From an uncultured Lachnospiraceae bacterium (GTDB lineage: Bacteria > Bacillota > Clostridia > Lachnospirales > Lachnospiraceae): a DNA stretch of 64,000 nt. The position numbers and the translations under genes are program-made. The stretch covers positions 5,259 to 69,258 of the forward strand of contig CAJUMM010000003.1 in assembly GCA_910586955.1 (NCBI GenBank). The letters are read 5' to 3'. Of this stretch, positions 8,862 through 18,148 are shown piece by piece (positions within the stretch are counted from its first letter, which is position 1; each line of letters begins with the position of its first letter). The notes below the pieces were generated by a model that did not search any database, had not been told where the DNA came from, and was given only the letters and a program-made list of their open reading frames with translations.

Positions 8862-8907
8862 CAAAAACATTTCTTCCAGAAACTGCTTTCAAGAAGAAAT
8901 GTTTTTT
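8862..8907 (+). terminator. Intrinsic terminator of the DUF3990 module
   Basis: AACATTTCTTC pairs with GAAGAAATGTT across a 17-nt loop, followed by a run of T (8901-8907). Confidence 0.8.
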
Positions 8908-8928
8908 GTATCCCACTGCAAATCAGTA

Positions 8929-9789
8929 CTACAGATTTCCCGTCTGTGCTTTCACCACCGGAATCCATACCTCAAACTTGGCGTTCTGCGGATCCGGGTT
9001 TAAGTAAACCTCAATATCCGGCCCGTTCCCGTATTCATAACCGGAAGCCGGCAGCCATTCCGTCACAATCCGCCTCTCCAGCTCCTGAATGGAAATATTT
9101 GTCCCTGAACCGGGAAAAACAGCCCAGGTAGATGCCGGAACCTGATATTCCTCAAAGTCTCCCCGCTCCTTTGTGCTGGCAACGGCGATGAAATATTTCC
9201 AGTCCTCCTCATTTCCGCAGGCGCTGACTCCCAAGAGCCCTTTGGGATCCGAATCCATCATTCCTGCCAGTTTCCCAACCGTTCCATTCATGGCAGCCTC
9301 CTGCCACATTTGCGGAACTACCTTAAAATTGTTTTCAATCTGCCGGTCCAAGGATGCAGACACCCCTACAATACGGAATGCCTTCTTGGTCTCAATCCGA
9401 TATTCCATTTCTTCTCCTCCTTTTACCATGATCTGAAAGGAAATAGGCGGAAAGGATTTCACGGATACACCTTGTTCCCGGACCTTGGAGGGCGCAATGC
9501 CGTGTACGGACTGGAAGGCCCTGTTAAAAGCCGTAGGAGACTGATACCCGTATTTTTCCGCCACGTCAATAATTTTCATATCCCCGCCCTGGAGATCCAC
9601 CGCCGCCAGGGACATTTTTCTTCTGCGGATATATTCAGCCAGAGGAACGCCCGCCATATAGGCAAACATCCTCTGAAAATGATAAGCCGAACAACAGGCA
9701 ATCTTCCCCAGTTGCTCATAATCCATTTCCTCCGTCAGGTGTTCCTCCATATACTTCATGGTCTCATTTAACCGTTCCACCCATTCCAT
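8929..9789 (-). CDS. AraC-family regulator with C-terminal GyrI-like effector domain
   Basis: A 286-residue transcription factor. Residues about 5-110 form two AraC helix-turn-helix units (AYHFQRMFAYMAG and YQSPTAFNRAFQ). Residues about 130-286 form a GyrI-like/effector-binding domain, as in Rob- and SbmC-like proteins that sense small hydrophobic compounds. ATG 9789 is preceded by AAGGAG. It stands alone, so its regulon is unknown; a multidrug or metabolite stress role is inference. Confidence 0.85.
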   Translation of the reverse strand: MEWVERLNETMKYMEEHLTEEMDYEQLGKIACCSAYHFQRMFAYMAGVPLAEYIRRRKMSLAAVDLQGGDMKIIDVAEKYGYQSPTAFNRAFQSVHGIAPSKVREQGVSVKSFPPISFQIMVKGGEEMEYRIETKKAFRIVGVSASLDRQIENNFKVVPQMWQEAAMNGTVGKLAGMMDSDPKGLLGVSACGNEEDWKYFIAVASTKERGDFEEYQVPASTWAVFPGSGTNISIQELERRIVTEWLPASGYEYGNGPDIEVYLNPDPQNAKFEVWIPVVKAQTGNL

Positions 9790-9879
9790 AAAAAACTCCT
9801 TTCTTCGCTGCAGTCCTGCCTTTTTAGCATAGCGCGCTTTTGCTTTCCTGTCCTCTCCTTTTCTGCCCAAAAAAGAGAG

Positions 9880-9913
9880 AAAAACACCGTACAGCGGTTA
9901 AACTGCACGGCGC
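9880..9913 (-). terminator. Intrinsic terminator of argS
   Basis: On the minus strand GCCGTGCAG pairs with CTGTACGGTG, followed by TTTTT. Confidence 0.75.
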
Positions 9914-9933
9914 TTTCCAAAGTTTTCCGTTAC

Positions 9934-11700
9934 CTACATCCTCTCCGGCGCCTCAAATCCCAGAATATCAATGCAGATCTCCAGCACCCGTTTCGTCAAA
10001 ACCAGCAAGCCCACCAGACCGGCACGTTTTTCCTGGTCCTCCTCCCCGAGAATCTTTGTCTCGTGATAGAATTTGTTGAAGGCATTTGCCAGCTCATAGA
10101 TATAGGCGCAGATCTTGTGGGGAGCCGTCTCCTCAAAGGCATTCTCCATCACGCCGCTAAACCGGGCCAGCTCCAGCATCAGGCTCTTCTGGGTGCCCCC
10201 GGAACAATGGCCTACAGGCTCTGCCTCCGGATCCCTCCCCAGCGCCCGGTATTTCCCAAGAATAGACTTGATGCGGACAATGGTATAGAGAATATAAGGT
10301 CCTGTATTTCCCTCAAAAGAGGTAAAGCGATCCACGTCAAAAATATAATCTTTGGAGGCCTGATTAGACAAATCTCCGTACTTGATGGCGGAAAGCCCCA
10401 CCACCTTTGCAGTTTTTCTGGCCTCCTCCGGGGAAATCTCGGGATTGCCGGCAATCTTTTGGTACATCTCCTCGTTGATGTCCGCAATCAGGTTTTCCAG
10501 GCGCATAACGCCTCCCTCCCTGGTCTTAAAGGGCTTGCCGTCCTTCCCGTTCATGGTGCCGAAGCCCAGGAACAAAAGTCTGGTCTTTTCGTCCACAATC
10601 CCTGTCTTCCTGGCACAGCGGAACACTTGGACAAAGTGCATCTCCTGCCGCTTGTCCACCACATAGATAATGGCATCCGGATCAAACAGTTTCTTCCGTT
10701 CCACCAGAGTCGCCAGATCCGTGGTAGTATAAAGAGAAGCCCCATCGGATTTCAAAATCATGCAGGGAGGCACCTCCTTGGTGTCCGTCTCCTCTTTCAC
10801 ATCCACCACCAGGGCCCCCTCGCTCTCATAGGCGTAGCCCTTTTCCTTCAGCTTTGCCACCATATCCGGGATGTAAGGCTGAGCATCGGACTCCCCTTTC
10901 CAAAGCTCAAACTCCACATTCAGGCTGGCATAATTCTTCTTCAAATCTGCCACGGACACGTCCAGGATGTGCTGAAGGAGTGCCTGATACCCCCGGCGGC
11001 CATGCTGCACCAGATAGGTGGCCTCCATGGCCTCCTCTTTATAAGCTTCATCCGTCTTGGACCGGGCACTGGCGGTGGGATATATCTCTTCCAGCTCGGA
11101 GATGGTAAAAGGCGCTTCCTTTGGATATTCCCCCTGGTAGCTCTCGTCAAAGTAAACCAGTTCCGGCTTTCTATGGCGAAGCTCCGTGATGATAAGCCCC
11201 ATCTGCAATCCCCAGTCCCCCAGATGGATATCCCCGATCATGTGGTGACCCATAAAGCGGCCCAGGCGCTTCACACTTTCCCCGATAATGGCCGAGCGCA
11301 GATGGCCTACGTGAAGGGGCTTGGCCACATTGGGCCCGCCGTAATCCACCATAATCCTGCAGGGATGCTTCGTCTTTTCACAACCCAGACGCTCATCTCC
11401 TGCCATCTCCTGGAGATAGTCCCTTACAAAACCGGGATTCAGCTTCAGATTGATAAAACCGGGATTGACCGCACAGGCCTCCTCAAAAATCCAGGCCTTT
11501 TTAAGCTCTTCCACAACGGCCGACGCAATCTGAATAGGCGCACAGCGGTACGCCTTGGCCGCCTGCAGGCTTCCATTGCACTGATATTCACACAAATCCG
11601 GCCGGTTGGAAAGGGTGACTTTTCCGTATGCGCCGTCATAACCGCAGGCCGCAAAAGCACCAGCCACCTCTTCGGTGATCCGATCCAGCAATTTCTTCAT
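9934..11700 (-). CDS. argS: Arginyl-tRNA synthetase
   Basis: Charges tRNA-Arg. The 588-residue class Ia synthetase has the N-terminal additional domain, the HIGH-type signature as HVGH within residues 130-140, the Rossmann catalytic core and a C-terminal all-helical anticodon domain. The second class I motif is degenerate (KPFKTREGG), normal for many ArgRS. The gene lies 24 nt downstream of a sugar kinase gene. There is no room for a T-box leader, so it is probably co-transcribed with the kinase. Confidence 0.96.
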   Translation of the reverse strand: MKKLLDRITEEVAGAFAACGYDGAYGKVTLSNRPDLCEYQCNGSLQAAKAYRCAPIQIASAVVEELKKAWIFEEACAVNPGFINLKLNPGFVRDYLQEMAGDERLGCEKTKHPCRIMVDYGGPNVAKPLHVGHLRSAIIGESVKRLGRFMGHHMIGDIHLGDWGLQMGLIITELRHRKPELVYFDESYQGEYPKEAPFTISELEEIYPTASARSKTDEAYKEEAMEATYLVQHGRRGYQALLQHILDVSVADLKKNYASLNVEFELWKGESDAQPYIPDMVAKLKEKGYAYESEGALVVDVKEETDTKEVPPCMILKSDGASLYTTTDLATLVERKKLFDPDAIIYVVDKRQEMHFVQVFRCARKTGIVDEKTRLLFLGFGTMNGKDGKPFKTREGGVMRLENLIADINEEMYQKIAGNPEISPEEARKTAKVVGLSAIKYGDLSNQASKDYIFDVDRFTSFEGNTGPYILYTIVRIKSILGKYRALGRDPEAEPVGHCSGGTQKSLMLELARFSGVMENAFEETAPHKICAYIYELANAFNKFYHETKILGEEDQEKRAGLVGLLVLTKRVLEICIDILGFEAPERM

Positions 11701-11724
11701 AATCGCAATTCTCCTCTTTACATT

Positions 11725-12684
11725 CTATTTTAGCAATTCCAGCACTTCTTCCACAGTAGGCATCACCCGGAGGGCACCCTTGCGGGTGGTGATAATGGAA
11801 GCTGCCGCATTGGCAAAGGTCAGCATCTCCTCCAAATCCTTTTCCGTCAATCCCTCAATTCCGTGATCCAAAAGATAGTTGATCATGCTTGCACAGAAGG
11901 TATCCCCGGCTCCCGTAGTCTCAATGGTATGTTCCTGGACAAAACCTGCCTTTTCCACTGCCAGATCTCCATAGTAGGCTTTGCTGCCCTGCCTTCCCAT
12001 GGTGATGCAGATCAGGGGAATCTCGAAGCGGTTGCGCACTGCCTCCACACCCCGGTCCAGGCTGCGCTCTCCCGTGATAAATTCCAGTTCTTCCTCCGAC
12101 ATTTTCACAGCTGAACATTGGGACAGGCCATACCAGATCTGCTCTTTGGCCTCCTGGAGGTTTCTCCACAGAGGCGGGCGCAGATTGGGATCAAAAGTCA
12201 CCATAACCTGGTGCTTCTTCGCATACTCCAAAGCCTTCACCGTGGCTCCCCGGGTAGGTTCGTCCGTCATGGAAACCGTCCCGAAGTGGAACACACGGCT
12301 GGACGCAATCAAATCCTCCTGAACCTCCTCCGCCGCAATCATCATATCCGCTCCCGGTTTCCGGTAGAAGGAGAAATCCCGATCCCCGTCCTCTGCCGTA
12401 TGAACGAAAGCCAGAGTAGTATGCACATTCTTATCAAGCAGCAGATTTTCCGTCCCGATTCCCAGCTCCTCCAAGGATGCCTTCAAAGTGCGTCCAAACT
12501 GATCCTGCCCTACTTTCCCGATAAAAGCAGTCTTCTTCCCCAAGCGGTTCATCATAGCCAGCACATTGCAGGGGGCTCCTCCGGGATTGGCTTCAAACAG
12601 GGGATTTCCCTGTCCGCTTAATCCGTTTTCCGTAAAATCAATCAGCAGTTCCCCCAGTGCGGTTACATCATACCTTTTTTCCAT
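11725..12684 (-). CDS. PfkB-family sugar kinase (fructokinase-like)
   Basis: A 319-residue ribokinase-fold enzyme. The glycine-rich sugar-binding motif NPGGAPCNV lies near residue 35, and the C-terminal anion hole/catalytic motif TTGAGDTFCASM near residue 256 contains the catalytic Asp. The overall pattern resembles bacterial fructokinases (ScrK/FRK type), which phosphorylate fructose using ATP. No sucrose or fructose uptake gene is adjacent, so the substrate stays open. ATG 12684 has GGAGGGG upstream; an in-frame upstream start lacks a ribosome site. Confidence 0.85.
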   Translation of the reverse strand: MEKRYDVTALGELLIDFTENGLSGQGNPLFEANPGGAPCNVLAMMNRLGKKTAFIGKVGQDQFGRTLKASLEELGIGTENLLLDKNVHTTLAFVHTAEDGDRDFSFYRKPGADMMIAAEEVQEDLIASSRVFHFGTVSMTDEPTRGATVKALEYAKKHQVMVTFDPNLRPPLWRNLQEAKEQIWYGLSQCSAVKMSEEELEFITGERSLDRGVEAVRNRFEIPLICITMGRQGSKAYYGDLAVEKAGFVQEHTIETTGAGDTFCASMINYLLDHGIEGLTEKDLEEMLTFANAAASIITTRKGALRVMPTVEEVLELLK

Positions 12685-12700
12685 CTTTTCTTTCCCCTCC

Positions 12701-12729
12701 TTTACTTTCCTATCCAAAATCACTATAAT
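12701..12729 (+). promoter_or_regulatory. Possible promoter of exonuclease III gene
   Basis: TTTACT (12701-12706) and TATAAT (12724-12729) with 17-bp spacing, leaving a leader of about 57 nt. Confidence 0.45.
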
Positions 12730-12792
12730 GATAATATATTTATTATATGTAAATCATAGAGAAAAAGCAAATCTTTTATAAGGGAGGACCCT

Positions 12793-13551
12793 ATGAAACT
12801 GATTTCCTGGAACGTCAACGGACTGCGGGCCTGTGTAGGCAAAAATTTTCTGGAGGATTTTCAGAAACTGGACGCAGATATTTTCTGCCTTCAGGAAACG
12901 AAACTGCAGGAGGGCCAGATCGCTCTTAATCTGCCCGGCTACCACCAATACTGGAATTACGCGGAAAAGAAAGGCTACAGCGGTACTGCCGTCTTTACCA
13001 AACAGGAACCCCTGTCCGTGTCCTGCGGCATAGGCATAGAGGAACATGACCGGGAAGGCCGGGTCATTACCCTGGAATTTGAAGCCTTTTACCTGGTGAC
13101 GGTGTATACTCCCAATTCCCAGGACGGCCTTGCCCGCCTAAATTACCGGATGAAATGGGAGGATGACTTCCTGGCCTATATAAAAAGCTTGGACGCCAAG
13201 AAACCTGTGATCTACTGCGGGGATCTGAATGTAGCCCATGAAGAGATCGATCTGAAAAATCCGAAAACCAACCGGAAAAACGCCGGCTTTACCGATGAAG
13301 AGCGGGAAAAACTGTCCCAGGTGCTGAAATCCGGCTTTATCGATACCTTCCGGCACTTTTACCCCCATGCGGAAGGCATTTATTCCTGGTGGTCCTACCG
13401 ATTCAAAGCCCGGGAGAAAAATGCCGGATGGCGCATCGACTACTTTATCGTATCGGAACGTCTGTCCGGGCAGCTGGAGGACGCAAAGATTCACACGGAA
13501 ATCTTCGGCTCGGATCACTGTCCGGTAGAACTAACTATCAAAGAAACCTGA
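12793..13551 (+). CDS. xth: Exodeoxyribonuclease III / AP endonuclease
   Basis: Base-excision repair enzyme that cuts 5' to abasic sites and degrades 3' ends. The 252-residue endonuclease/exonuclease/phosphatase fold has the expected motifs: WNVNGLRA at the start, QETK (metal-binding Glu) near residue 36, [12 protein letters not shown] near residue 140, and a C-terminal SDHCPV with the catalytic Asp-His. GGGAGG precedes the ATG. It is monocistronic and divergent from the sugar kinase gene. Confidence 0.95.
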   Translation: MKLISWNVNGLRACVGKNFLEDFQKLDADIFCLQETKLQEGQIALNLPGYHQYWNYAEKKGYSGTAVFTKQEPLSVSCGIGIEEHDREGRVITLEFEAFYLVTVYTPNSQDGLARLNYRMKWEDDFLAYIKSLDAKKPVIYCGDLNVAHEEIDLKNPKTNRKNAGFTDEEREKLSQVLKSGFIDTFRHFYPHAEGIYSWWSYRFKAREKNAGWRIDYFIVSERLSGQLEDAKIHTEIFGSDHCPVELTIKET

Positions 13552-13560
13552 TAACAGCGA

Positions 13561-13603
13561 AGAGCGTCCCGGATGGAAACTATCGCTTTCCTTCGGGGCG
13601 CTC
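13561..13603. terminator. Hairpin between convergent genes, possible terminator
   Basis: GAGCGTCCCGGA pairs with a TTCGGGGCGCTC arm across about 18 nt, just after the exonuclease stop. No strong T-run follows, so function as a terminator is uncertain. Confidence 0.45.
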
Positions 13604-13639
13604 CCTGATTCATCCATACATACGTCACCGCAGTCCGTC

Positions 13640-14947
13640 TCACTGCGCCCTCCCTGCCAGATAATTGATAAACTGCTGCGCCGTCCGTCCGGAAATTCCT
13701 CCGTGGCTTAACTCCCACTGGCTGGCCTGGGCGCAAAGCTCCTGCCCGGAAAGGGTAATCTCCGGGTAGCGCTTGGCCAGTTCCTTCACAATCTGAAAAT
13801 ATTCTTTCTGGGAGGGTTTGGAATAGCTGATGGTTACGCCGAAGCGGGCCACCAGGGACAGCTTCTCCTGCATGGTATCTGACCGGTGCATTCCCTCATC
13901 CTGTTCCATATCGCTCCGGTCCCCCCAGGTCTCCCGGATAATATGCCTCCGGTTGGAGGTAGCATAGATCAGCACATTGTCCGGCTTCGTCTCCATGCCC
14001 CCCTCAATGACAGCTTTGAGAAATTTATACTCGATCTCAAATTCCTCAAAGGAGAGATCATCCATATAAATAATAAAGCGGTAATTCCGGTTCTTAATCT
14101 GGGCAATAATGGCCGATAGATCCCGGAACTGATGCTTGTAAATCTCAATCATCCGCAGGCCCTGATCGTAATACTCATTGAGAATGGCCTTGATGCTGGT
14201 GGATTTTCCCGTGCCGCTGTCACCGAAGAGAAGCACATTGTTGGCCGGCAGCCCCTTCACAAAGGCTTCCGTATTGTCAATCAGCTTCTTTTTCTGCAGC
14301 TCATAGCCCACCAGATCCGAAAGCATCACCTTATCCGTGTTGTTGATAGGCAGAAATTCCACCCCATCAGGAAGGCTCTTGATGCGGAAAGCCTTGTTCA
14401 GTCCGAACATGCCCACCCCATAAGCCCGGTAAAAGTCCGTGACGATCCGGAAAATTTCCTCCTCGTCCCGGGCCTTCTCAATCTGGGCGCTGACTGCCTG
14501 GACCTTCTGGCTCACATTCTTATTGTACATCCGCTCTTTCTTTCCGATAGCCCGGTAGCTGCACACCGTGGAAAAGCAGTCAATGCCAAGTTTCTTTTCA
14601 ATGGGACCGAAATCAAAGTCAAAGAGATTTTTAAAAATCCGGAAATCCCCCTTGGCAAAGTGGTTGACACTTCCCTCGTTGGCCCCCACCTTCTCGCTGG
14701 TCATGCTGAAAGAATTTTCGTTGGTCAGCAGAAGAAACGTAAGATAATTATGCCACAAATTTTTATCAAAGCCATAGAGGGTAGAGAGATCCAAAAGCGC
14801 TTTGATCTGCTCGTAGATCCGGGTAATCAGTTCCTCCCTGCCCTTTTCTCCCCGTTCAAAATCCTCAAAGATCCGGGAGAGCTTCAAAAGAATGCTGTCC
14901 TCCCCCAAATCCCGGTATAGTACTAATTTCGCCACTTCCTGATACAT
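13640..14947 (-). CDS. DUF815 family AAA-type ATPase
   Basis: A 435-residue cytoplasmic protein. The N-terminal half is helical. The C-terminal ATPase core has Walker A GDSGTGKS near residue 245 and a Walker B-like IIYMDDLSF near residue 290. The DUF815 family is widespread in Clostridia and has no established biochemical role. ATG 14947 has AGAGGG 7 nt upstream. It follows a lipoprotein gene by 13 nt, so the two form an operon. Confidence 0.85.
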   Translation of the reverse strand: MYQEVAKLVLYRDLGEDSILLKLSRIFEDFERGEKGREELITRIYEQIKALLDLSTLYGFDKNLWHNYLTFLLLTNENSFSMTSEKVGANEGSVNHFAKGDFRIFKNLFDFDFGPIEKKLGIDCFSTVCSYRAIGKKERMYNKNVSQKVQAVSAQIEKARDEEEIFRIVTDFYRAYGVGMFGLNKAFRIKSLPDGVEFLPINNTDKVMLSDLVGYELQKKKLIDNTEAFVKGLPANNVLLFGDSGTGKSTSIKAILNEYYDQGLRMIEIYKHQFRDLSAIIAQIKNRNYRFIIYMDDLSFEEFEIEYKFLKAVIEGGMETKPDNVLIYATSNRRHIIRETWGDRSDMEQDEGMHRSDTMQEKLSLVARFGVTISYSKPSQKEYFQIVKELAKRYPEITLSGQELCAQASQWELSHGGISGRTAQQFINYLAGRAQ

Positions 14948-14960
14948 ACTCAAGCCCTCT

Positions 14961-15491
14961 TTATTCGCTGATCTCCAGTCCCGGATCCGGCCGCTCTCCT
15001 TTGCCTTCCGCTACCTCAAAGGAAAGGCAGTGCAGAACCTCGTCCGCAGTACCGTTGAGCTCCGGGGCCCCTGACTGGACCGTCACACCGATCCGGGTAT
15101 TCTCAAAATACAGCACCCATTTCAGGTAGCCATCCTCCCCGGCTGCAAGCCTGGCGTATTTCGCCTCTCCCAGTTCACCCAATTCGTCCACGGAGGACCG
15201 GATTTCCTCCAAACGCAGATCCAGAATCTCTTCTGTCACAAAGGTAAGATTCAGAACGGTATCCCCCTCACGGGTATTCACCTTCAGTCCGTTTTCCTTT
15301 GCCTCCATACGGTATTTATAGCCGCTCTCCTCTTCATTCAAAAGGACGCGGACAGATTCCTCATTGTCCAGCTGGAAAAGCTGTCTGCTGAATGCAGGCT
15401 CCTTCTCCTCACAGGCACCAAGCATAGCCGTCAGGACCAATGCTAACGCCAACACTCCAAATTTCTTCTTTTTCTGTTTCCATATTTTCAT
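14961..15491 (-). CDS. Small lipoprotein of unknown function
   Basis: A type II signal peptide (basic KKKK, hydrophobic core, lipobox LGAC with Cys27) leads into a 150-residue acidic, beta-rich extracellular domain. I recognise no family. ATG 15491 is supported by GGAGG 8 nt upstream. It is the first gene of an operon with the DUF815 ATPase, behind a clear promoter and a leader of about 130 nt. Confidence 0.75.
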   Translation of the reverse strand: MKIWKQKKKKFGVLALALVLTAMLGACEEKEPAFSRQLFQLDNEESVRVLLNEEESGYKYRMEAKENGLKVNTREGDTVLNLTFVTEEILDLRLEEIRSSVDELGELGEAKYARLAAGEDGYLKWVLYFENTRIGVTVQSGAPELNGTADEVLHCLSFEVAEGKGERPDPGLEISE

Positions 15492-15628
15492 GATAGACCT
15501 CCAGATTGTAAAAATATTATCCAAAATCTCACATAACCTCTTCTAATATTTATCACTCGCTGTCAATCAACACCTCTTTTCCCCGGAAGGCAGACCATGG
15601 GCTTTCCGGATTCTCCGGCTTCCCTATC

Positions 15629-15657
15629 AGTATAGCGGATTTCTTCTTAGATTGCAA
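15629..15657 (-). promoter_or_regulatory. Promoter of the lipoprotein-DUF815 operon
   Basis: On the minus strand TTGCAA (15652-15657) and TATACT (15629-15634) are 17 bp apart. Confidence 0.7.
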
Positions 15658-15673
15658 TTATAACGCATCCCAA

Positions 15674-15702
15674 CAAAAAAATAAACCCGCAAAAAGCGGG
15701 TC
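15674..15702 (-). terminator. Intrinsic terminator of the glycosyltransferase operon
   Basis: ACCCGC-TTTTT-GCGGGT followed by TTATTTTTTT on the minus strand, overlapping the end of the small membrane protein gene. Confidence 0.9.
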
Positions 15703-15929
15703 TATTTCCTCTTTTTTCTCTTTTTTCCTCCTATACGGAAATGGTGCATAATTCCCAGGGTCAGTGCTCCCGCACACAGAAAATAGCGGAGCACTGCAGA
15801 TGTCCCCATAAAGTTCATAAAAGGATTGTACCAGTCCAGAATCTGGACAATGATAAACGCAATACTGCATATGATACAGAGGTGCGCTGCAATTTCCCTT
15901 ATTACCTTGATCAACGTTCTTCCTTTCAT
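15702..15929 (-). CDS. Small membrane protein, 75 residues, unknown function
   Basis: Two hydrophobic segments (about residues 15-33 and 45-60) are followed by a very basic tail (KKRKKRK). Its ATG shares one base with the upstream TAA (TAATG) and GGAGGGG precedes it. Translational coupling to the phosphodiester glycosidase gene is therefore likely. It is the last gene before the terminator. No family recognised. Confidence 0.7.
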   Translation of the reverse strand: MKGRTLIKVIREIAAHLCIICSIAFIIVQILDWYNPFMNFMGTSAVLRYFLCAGALTLGIMHHFRIGGKKRKKRK

Positions 15930-16936
15930 TACATCCCCTCCGTAATAAAAATACCATCCTGAACCAGATACTCCCCTTGATAATAGGGATGACTTGCCAA
16001 ATTGCCCTGCATCATCATCAGGCTTGGTTTTCCCCCGTCCAGATTGTATGCCTTAGCACAGCCAAGCTTCTGGAATATTTCCCCCATTTCCTCCAGGTAC
16101 ATACCCCTGGCCGTATCCCATTGTCTTCCGTCTACTGTTAGAAAACAGTAATGTCCCGGTTCATAATAGCCGATAGCCGTCCGGGGGTGGGCCTGCCGGA
16201 TATAACTGGAGGTGAGAAAATGATCTTTTGCCGTTCCGTCCTCTTCCAGAAGACTGGGGCCGAAAATCCAGCTCTGGTAGGCGCCCCGGGCGATCAGTTC
16301 CTCCGCAGCCAGATAACCGGCAGGATAAATATCCATGGTTCCGTCCCAGTTCAGAACGCAGGTTTCCACATTCGTATTTTCCGCCCGGTAGATAATCCCG
16401 TTGCGGATAACCGTCCCTCTGTCCGCATGCATGCCGTTTCCGGAGGAGTCACCGTTAATCACGCACAGGGCATTTACCCGTTTTGACATTTCACCCATAT
16501 CTTCCTCATATCCCACGCCATACATATTCTGCGCAAATGCAGTCTGAAGGCTGGTAATATCAGCTACATAAATATCCGCTACCGTATAGGAAACCACGCT
16601 TCCATACATGTCGCTGACGCCGGTATCCTCGGTATAATGAGTAATCTCAATGGATACCCCGGGACTCTTGTAGGAGTTCTCTGTGGAAATCACCGTCTCG
16701 GAAAATTTGTCCCGGAACTTTTCTCCCCAGTCCTCCGCAGCCCACACCACATTGGTTCTGCGTCCCACCATACCGTCAGCCTCCACTTCTGCCCTGGCCC
16801 CGTTTATATCCGGCCGGTTAGAAGCCATTGCCTCCGTCCCCTCCCGGGGCAGACGGTAATTTACGATATAAATAACCAGTACCAGCAATGCCGCTGCCAG
16901 AACATCAGCTACAAGTATCAGCCATTTTTTTATCAT
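15929..16936 (-). CDS. Membrane-anchored phosphodiester glycosidase (NAGPA domain)
   Basis: One N-terminal membrane helix (residues 5-23) precedes an extracellular domain. The C-terminal half carries the NAGPA/DUF2233 pattern: RTAIGYYEPGHYCFLTVDGR followed by a GCAKAYNLDGG block. The family includes the enzyme that uncovers mannose-6-phosphate and bacterial exopolysaccharide-associated proteins that cleave sugar-phosphate diesters. The neighbouring glycosyltransferase-GtrA gene suggests a role in wall or lipid-linked polysaccharide. Its ATG overlaps the ancestral TGA of that gene by 4 nt. Confidence 0.85.
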   Translation of the reverse strand: MIKKWLILVADVLAAALLVLVIYIVNYRLPREGTEAMASNRPDINGARAEVEADGMVGRRTNVVWAAEDWGEKFRDKFSETVISTENSYKSPGVSIEITHYTEDTGVSDMYGSVVSYTVADIYVADITSLQTAFAQNMYGVGYEEDMGEMSKRVNALCVINGDSSGNGMHADRGTVIRNGIIYRAENTNVETCVLNWDGTMDIYPAGYLAAEELIARGAYQSWIFGPSLLEEDGTAKDHFLTSSYIRQAHPRTAIGYYEPGHYCFLTVDGRQWDTARGMYLEEMGEIFQKLGCAKAYNLDGGKPSLMMMQGNLASHPYYQGEYLVQDGIFITEGM

Positions 16937-17046
16937 TGTTCTCTCTCCTTCTGCAACGGCCTCTCTGTAAAAATAATCCTTTTCTGCACCCCATAGCTAA
17001 TCAAAAACAGGGTGATCTCTGTAAGTAATTTGGCCGGATAAGGCTA
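16933..17046 (-). pseudogene. Severed C-terminal end of the GtrA domain, behind an in-frame TAG
   Basis: Reading on in the same frame past the TAG at 17044-17046 gives 36 more codons and a TGA at 16933-16935. The peptide begins PYPAKLLTEITLFLISYG and ends with QKR-I-I-F and a charged tail. It matches the expected fourth membrane helix of GtrA proteins. The TGA overlaps the ATG of the next gene (ATGA), the usual sign of an intact operon junction. A recent nonsense mutation, suppression or a sequencing error could explain the TAG. Confidence 0.85.
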
Positions 17047-17985
17047 AAGGGAAAACACCTTCCTGTAAAATTCCAGAATCAGGCTGTTAAGGACCAGAAT
17101 TCCCGCTGCCAAAGTCCCATATTCCCCTGCCGTTTTCACGCTCTTCTTTACGTGGAACACATGACGTGTATTCATATGGTAATTGTAATACCCGCTTACC
17201 AGCCTCGCCAGGACATTGGACCACAAAACTCCATGGGGAACGCCGGCCAGCACCTTTGTCCCCAGGCTGAAAAGGATAAAATCCAGAAGGAAACTGGATA
17301 GAGAAGCCAAAGTAAATTTAAAAATATTTTTATAAATCAAAAAGGAATCCCGGATCACATGAAAATGAGAAGAGGAATTCTCCGCATCCCGGTAAATGGT
17401 CCGGATTTTCACTTCCACTATGGGGATCCTTTCCCTGGCAAGGACCAGCAGTACGTTCGTCTCGTACTCATACCGCTCCCCGGGGATCTCCCGCATCTGC
17501 CCTATCAGCCCGGGATCAAAAGCCCGGAGCCCTGTCTGAGTATCGGAAACTGCCACCCCTGTCACAAGCCGGAAAATGGTCCGTGTAATCCCGTTCCCCA
17601 TCCTTGACTTAAAGGGCATATCCTTCCCCACATTCCGCACCCCCAGCACCAGGGACATTTTGTGCTTTTGGGTTTCCTGAAAGAGCCGGTCCATATCCTC
17701 CGGAAGATGCTGCCCGTCTGCGTCCATAATCCCTACCGCATCCACATCCCCAGATTCCTCTTCTATATATGCAAGAGCCGTCTTGATTGCCGCACCCTTT
17801 CCCCGGTTCTTTTCGTGGCGGAGCACCGTACTCCATCGGCGGGCTTTTTCAAAAACTTCCCTGTAGGCTTCTCCGCTTCCGTCGTCTACCACCAGAATCT
17901 TATGACCCAGTTCCCGCACCTTCTGTACAAGCAGAACCAAAGTCTCATCTGGTTTGTACGCCGGAATCACCACCAGATTCTTCAC
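17044..17985 (-). CDS. GT2 glycosyltransferase fused to a GtrA-like domain, prematurely stopped
   Basis: Residues 1-210 are a DPM1-like family 2 glycosyltransferase (VIPAYKP, VVDDGSG, metal-binding DADGQH, SDTQTGLRAF). It probably transfers a sugar from a nucleotide donor to polyprenyl phosphate. Residues about 215-313 hold three of the usual four GtrA helices, a domain linked to flipping of the lipid-linked sugar. Translation stops at TAG 17044 before helix four. I prefer the GTG at 17985, which has GGGAGGG about 10 nt upstream; an in-frame GTG at 18045 has no ribosome site. That start overlaps the stop of an upstream alternative frame as GTGA. Confidence 0.85.
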   Translation of the reverse strand: MKNLVVIPAYKPDETLVLLVQKVRELGHKILVVDDGSGEAYREVFEKARRWSTVLRHEKNRGKGAAIKTALAYIEEESGDVDAVGIMDADGQHLPEDMDRLFQETQKHKMSLVLGVRNVGKDMPFKSRMGNGITRTIFRLVTGVAVSDTQTGLRAFDPGLIGQMREIPGERYEYETNVLLVLARERIPIVEVKIRTIYRDAENSSSHFHVIRDSFLIYKNIFKFTLASLSSFLLDFILFSLGTKVLAGVPHGVLWSNVLARLVSGYYNYHMNTRHVFHVKKSVKTAGEYGTLAAGILVLNSLILEFYRKVFSL

Positions 17986-18148
17986 CGGAAATTCCCTCCC
18001 TTCCAAGCACTGCAGGCGCCAGGACCGGAAAGCTTTTCCGCACACAAAAAAACATGCAGAAATCTCCGGCAGATATTCCCTGCCGTTTCGATCTTTGCAC
18101 GTCTTCCAAAAGCATTCGTCTTTCTTCTCTGTATTCTAGAGCTGGATT

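Noticed and set aside
11701..11724. T-box regulation of argS
   Set aside because: Only 24 nt separate the sugar kinase stop from argS, far too short for a T-box.
10063..11733. 556-codon open frame opposite argS
   Set aside because: It lies antisense to an unmistakable arginyl-tRNA synthetase, has no ribosome site and no protein-like pattern; long antisense frames are common at this GC content and codon use.
17044..17046. Pyrrolysine or other recoding at the TAG
   Set aside because: No downstream structure or Pyl machinery is visible; a nonsense mutation is simpler.
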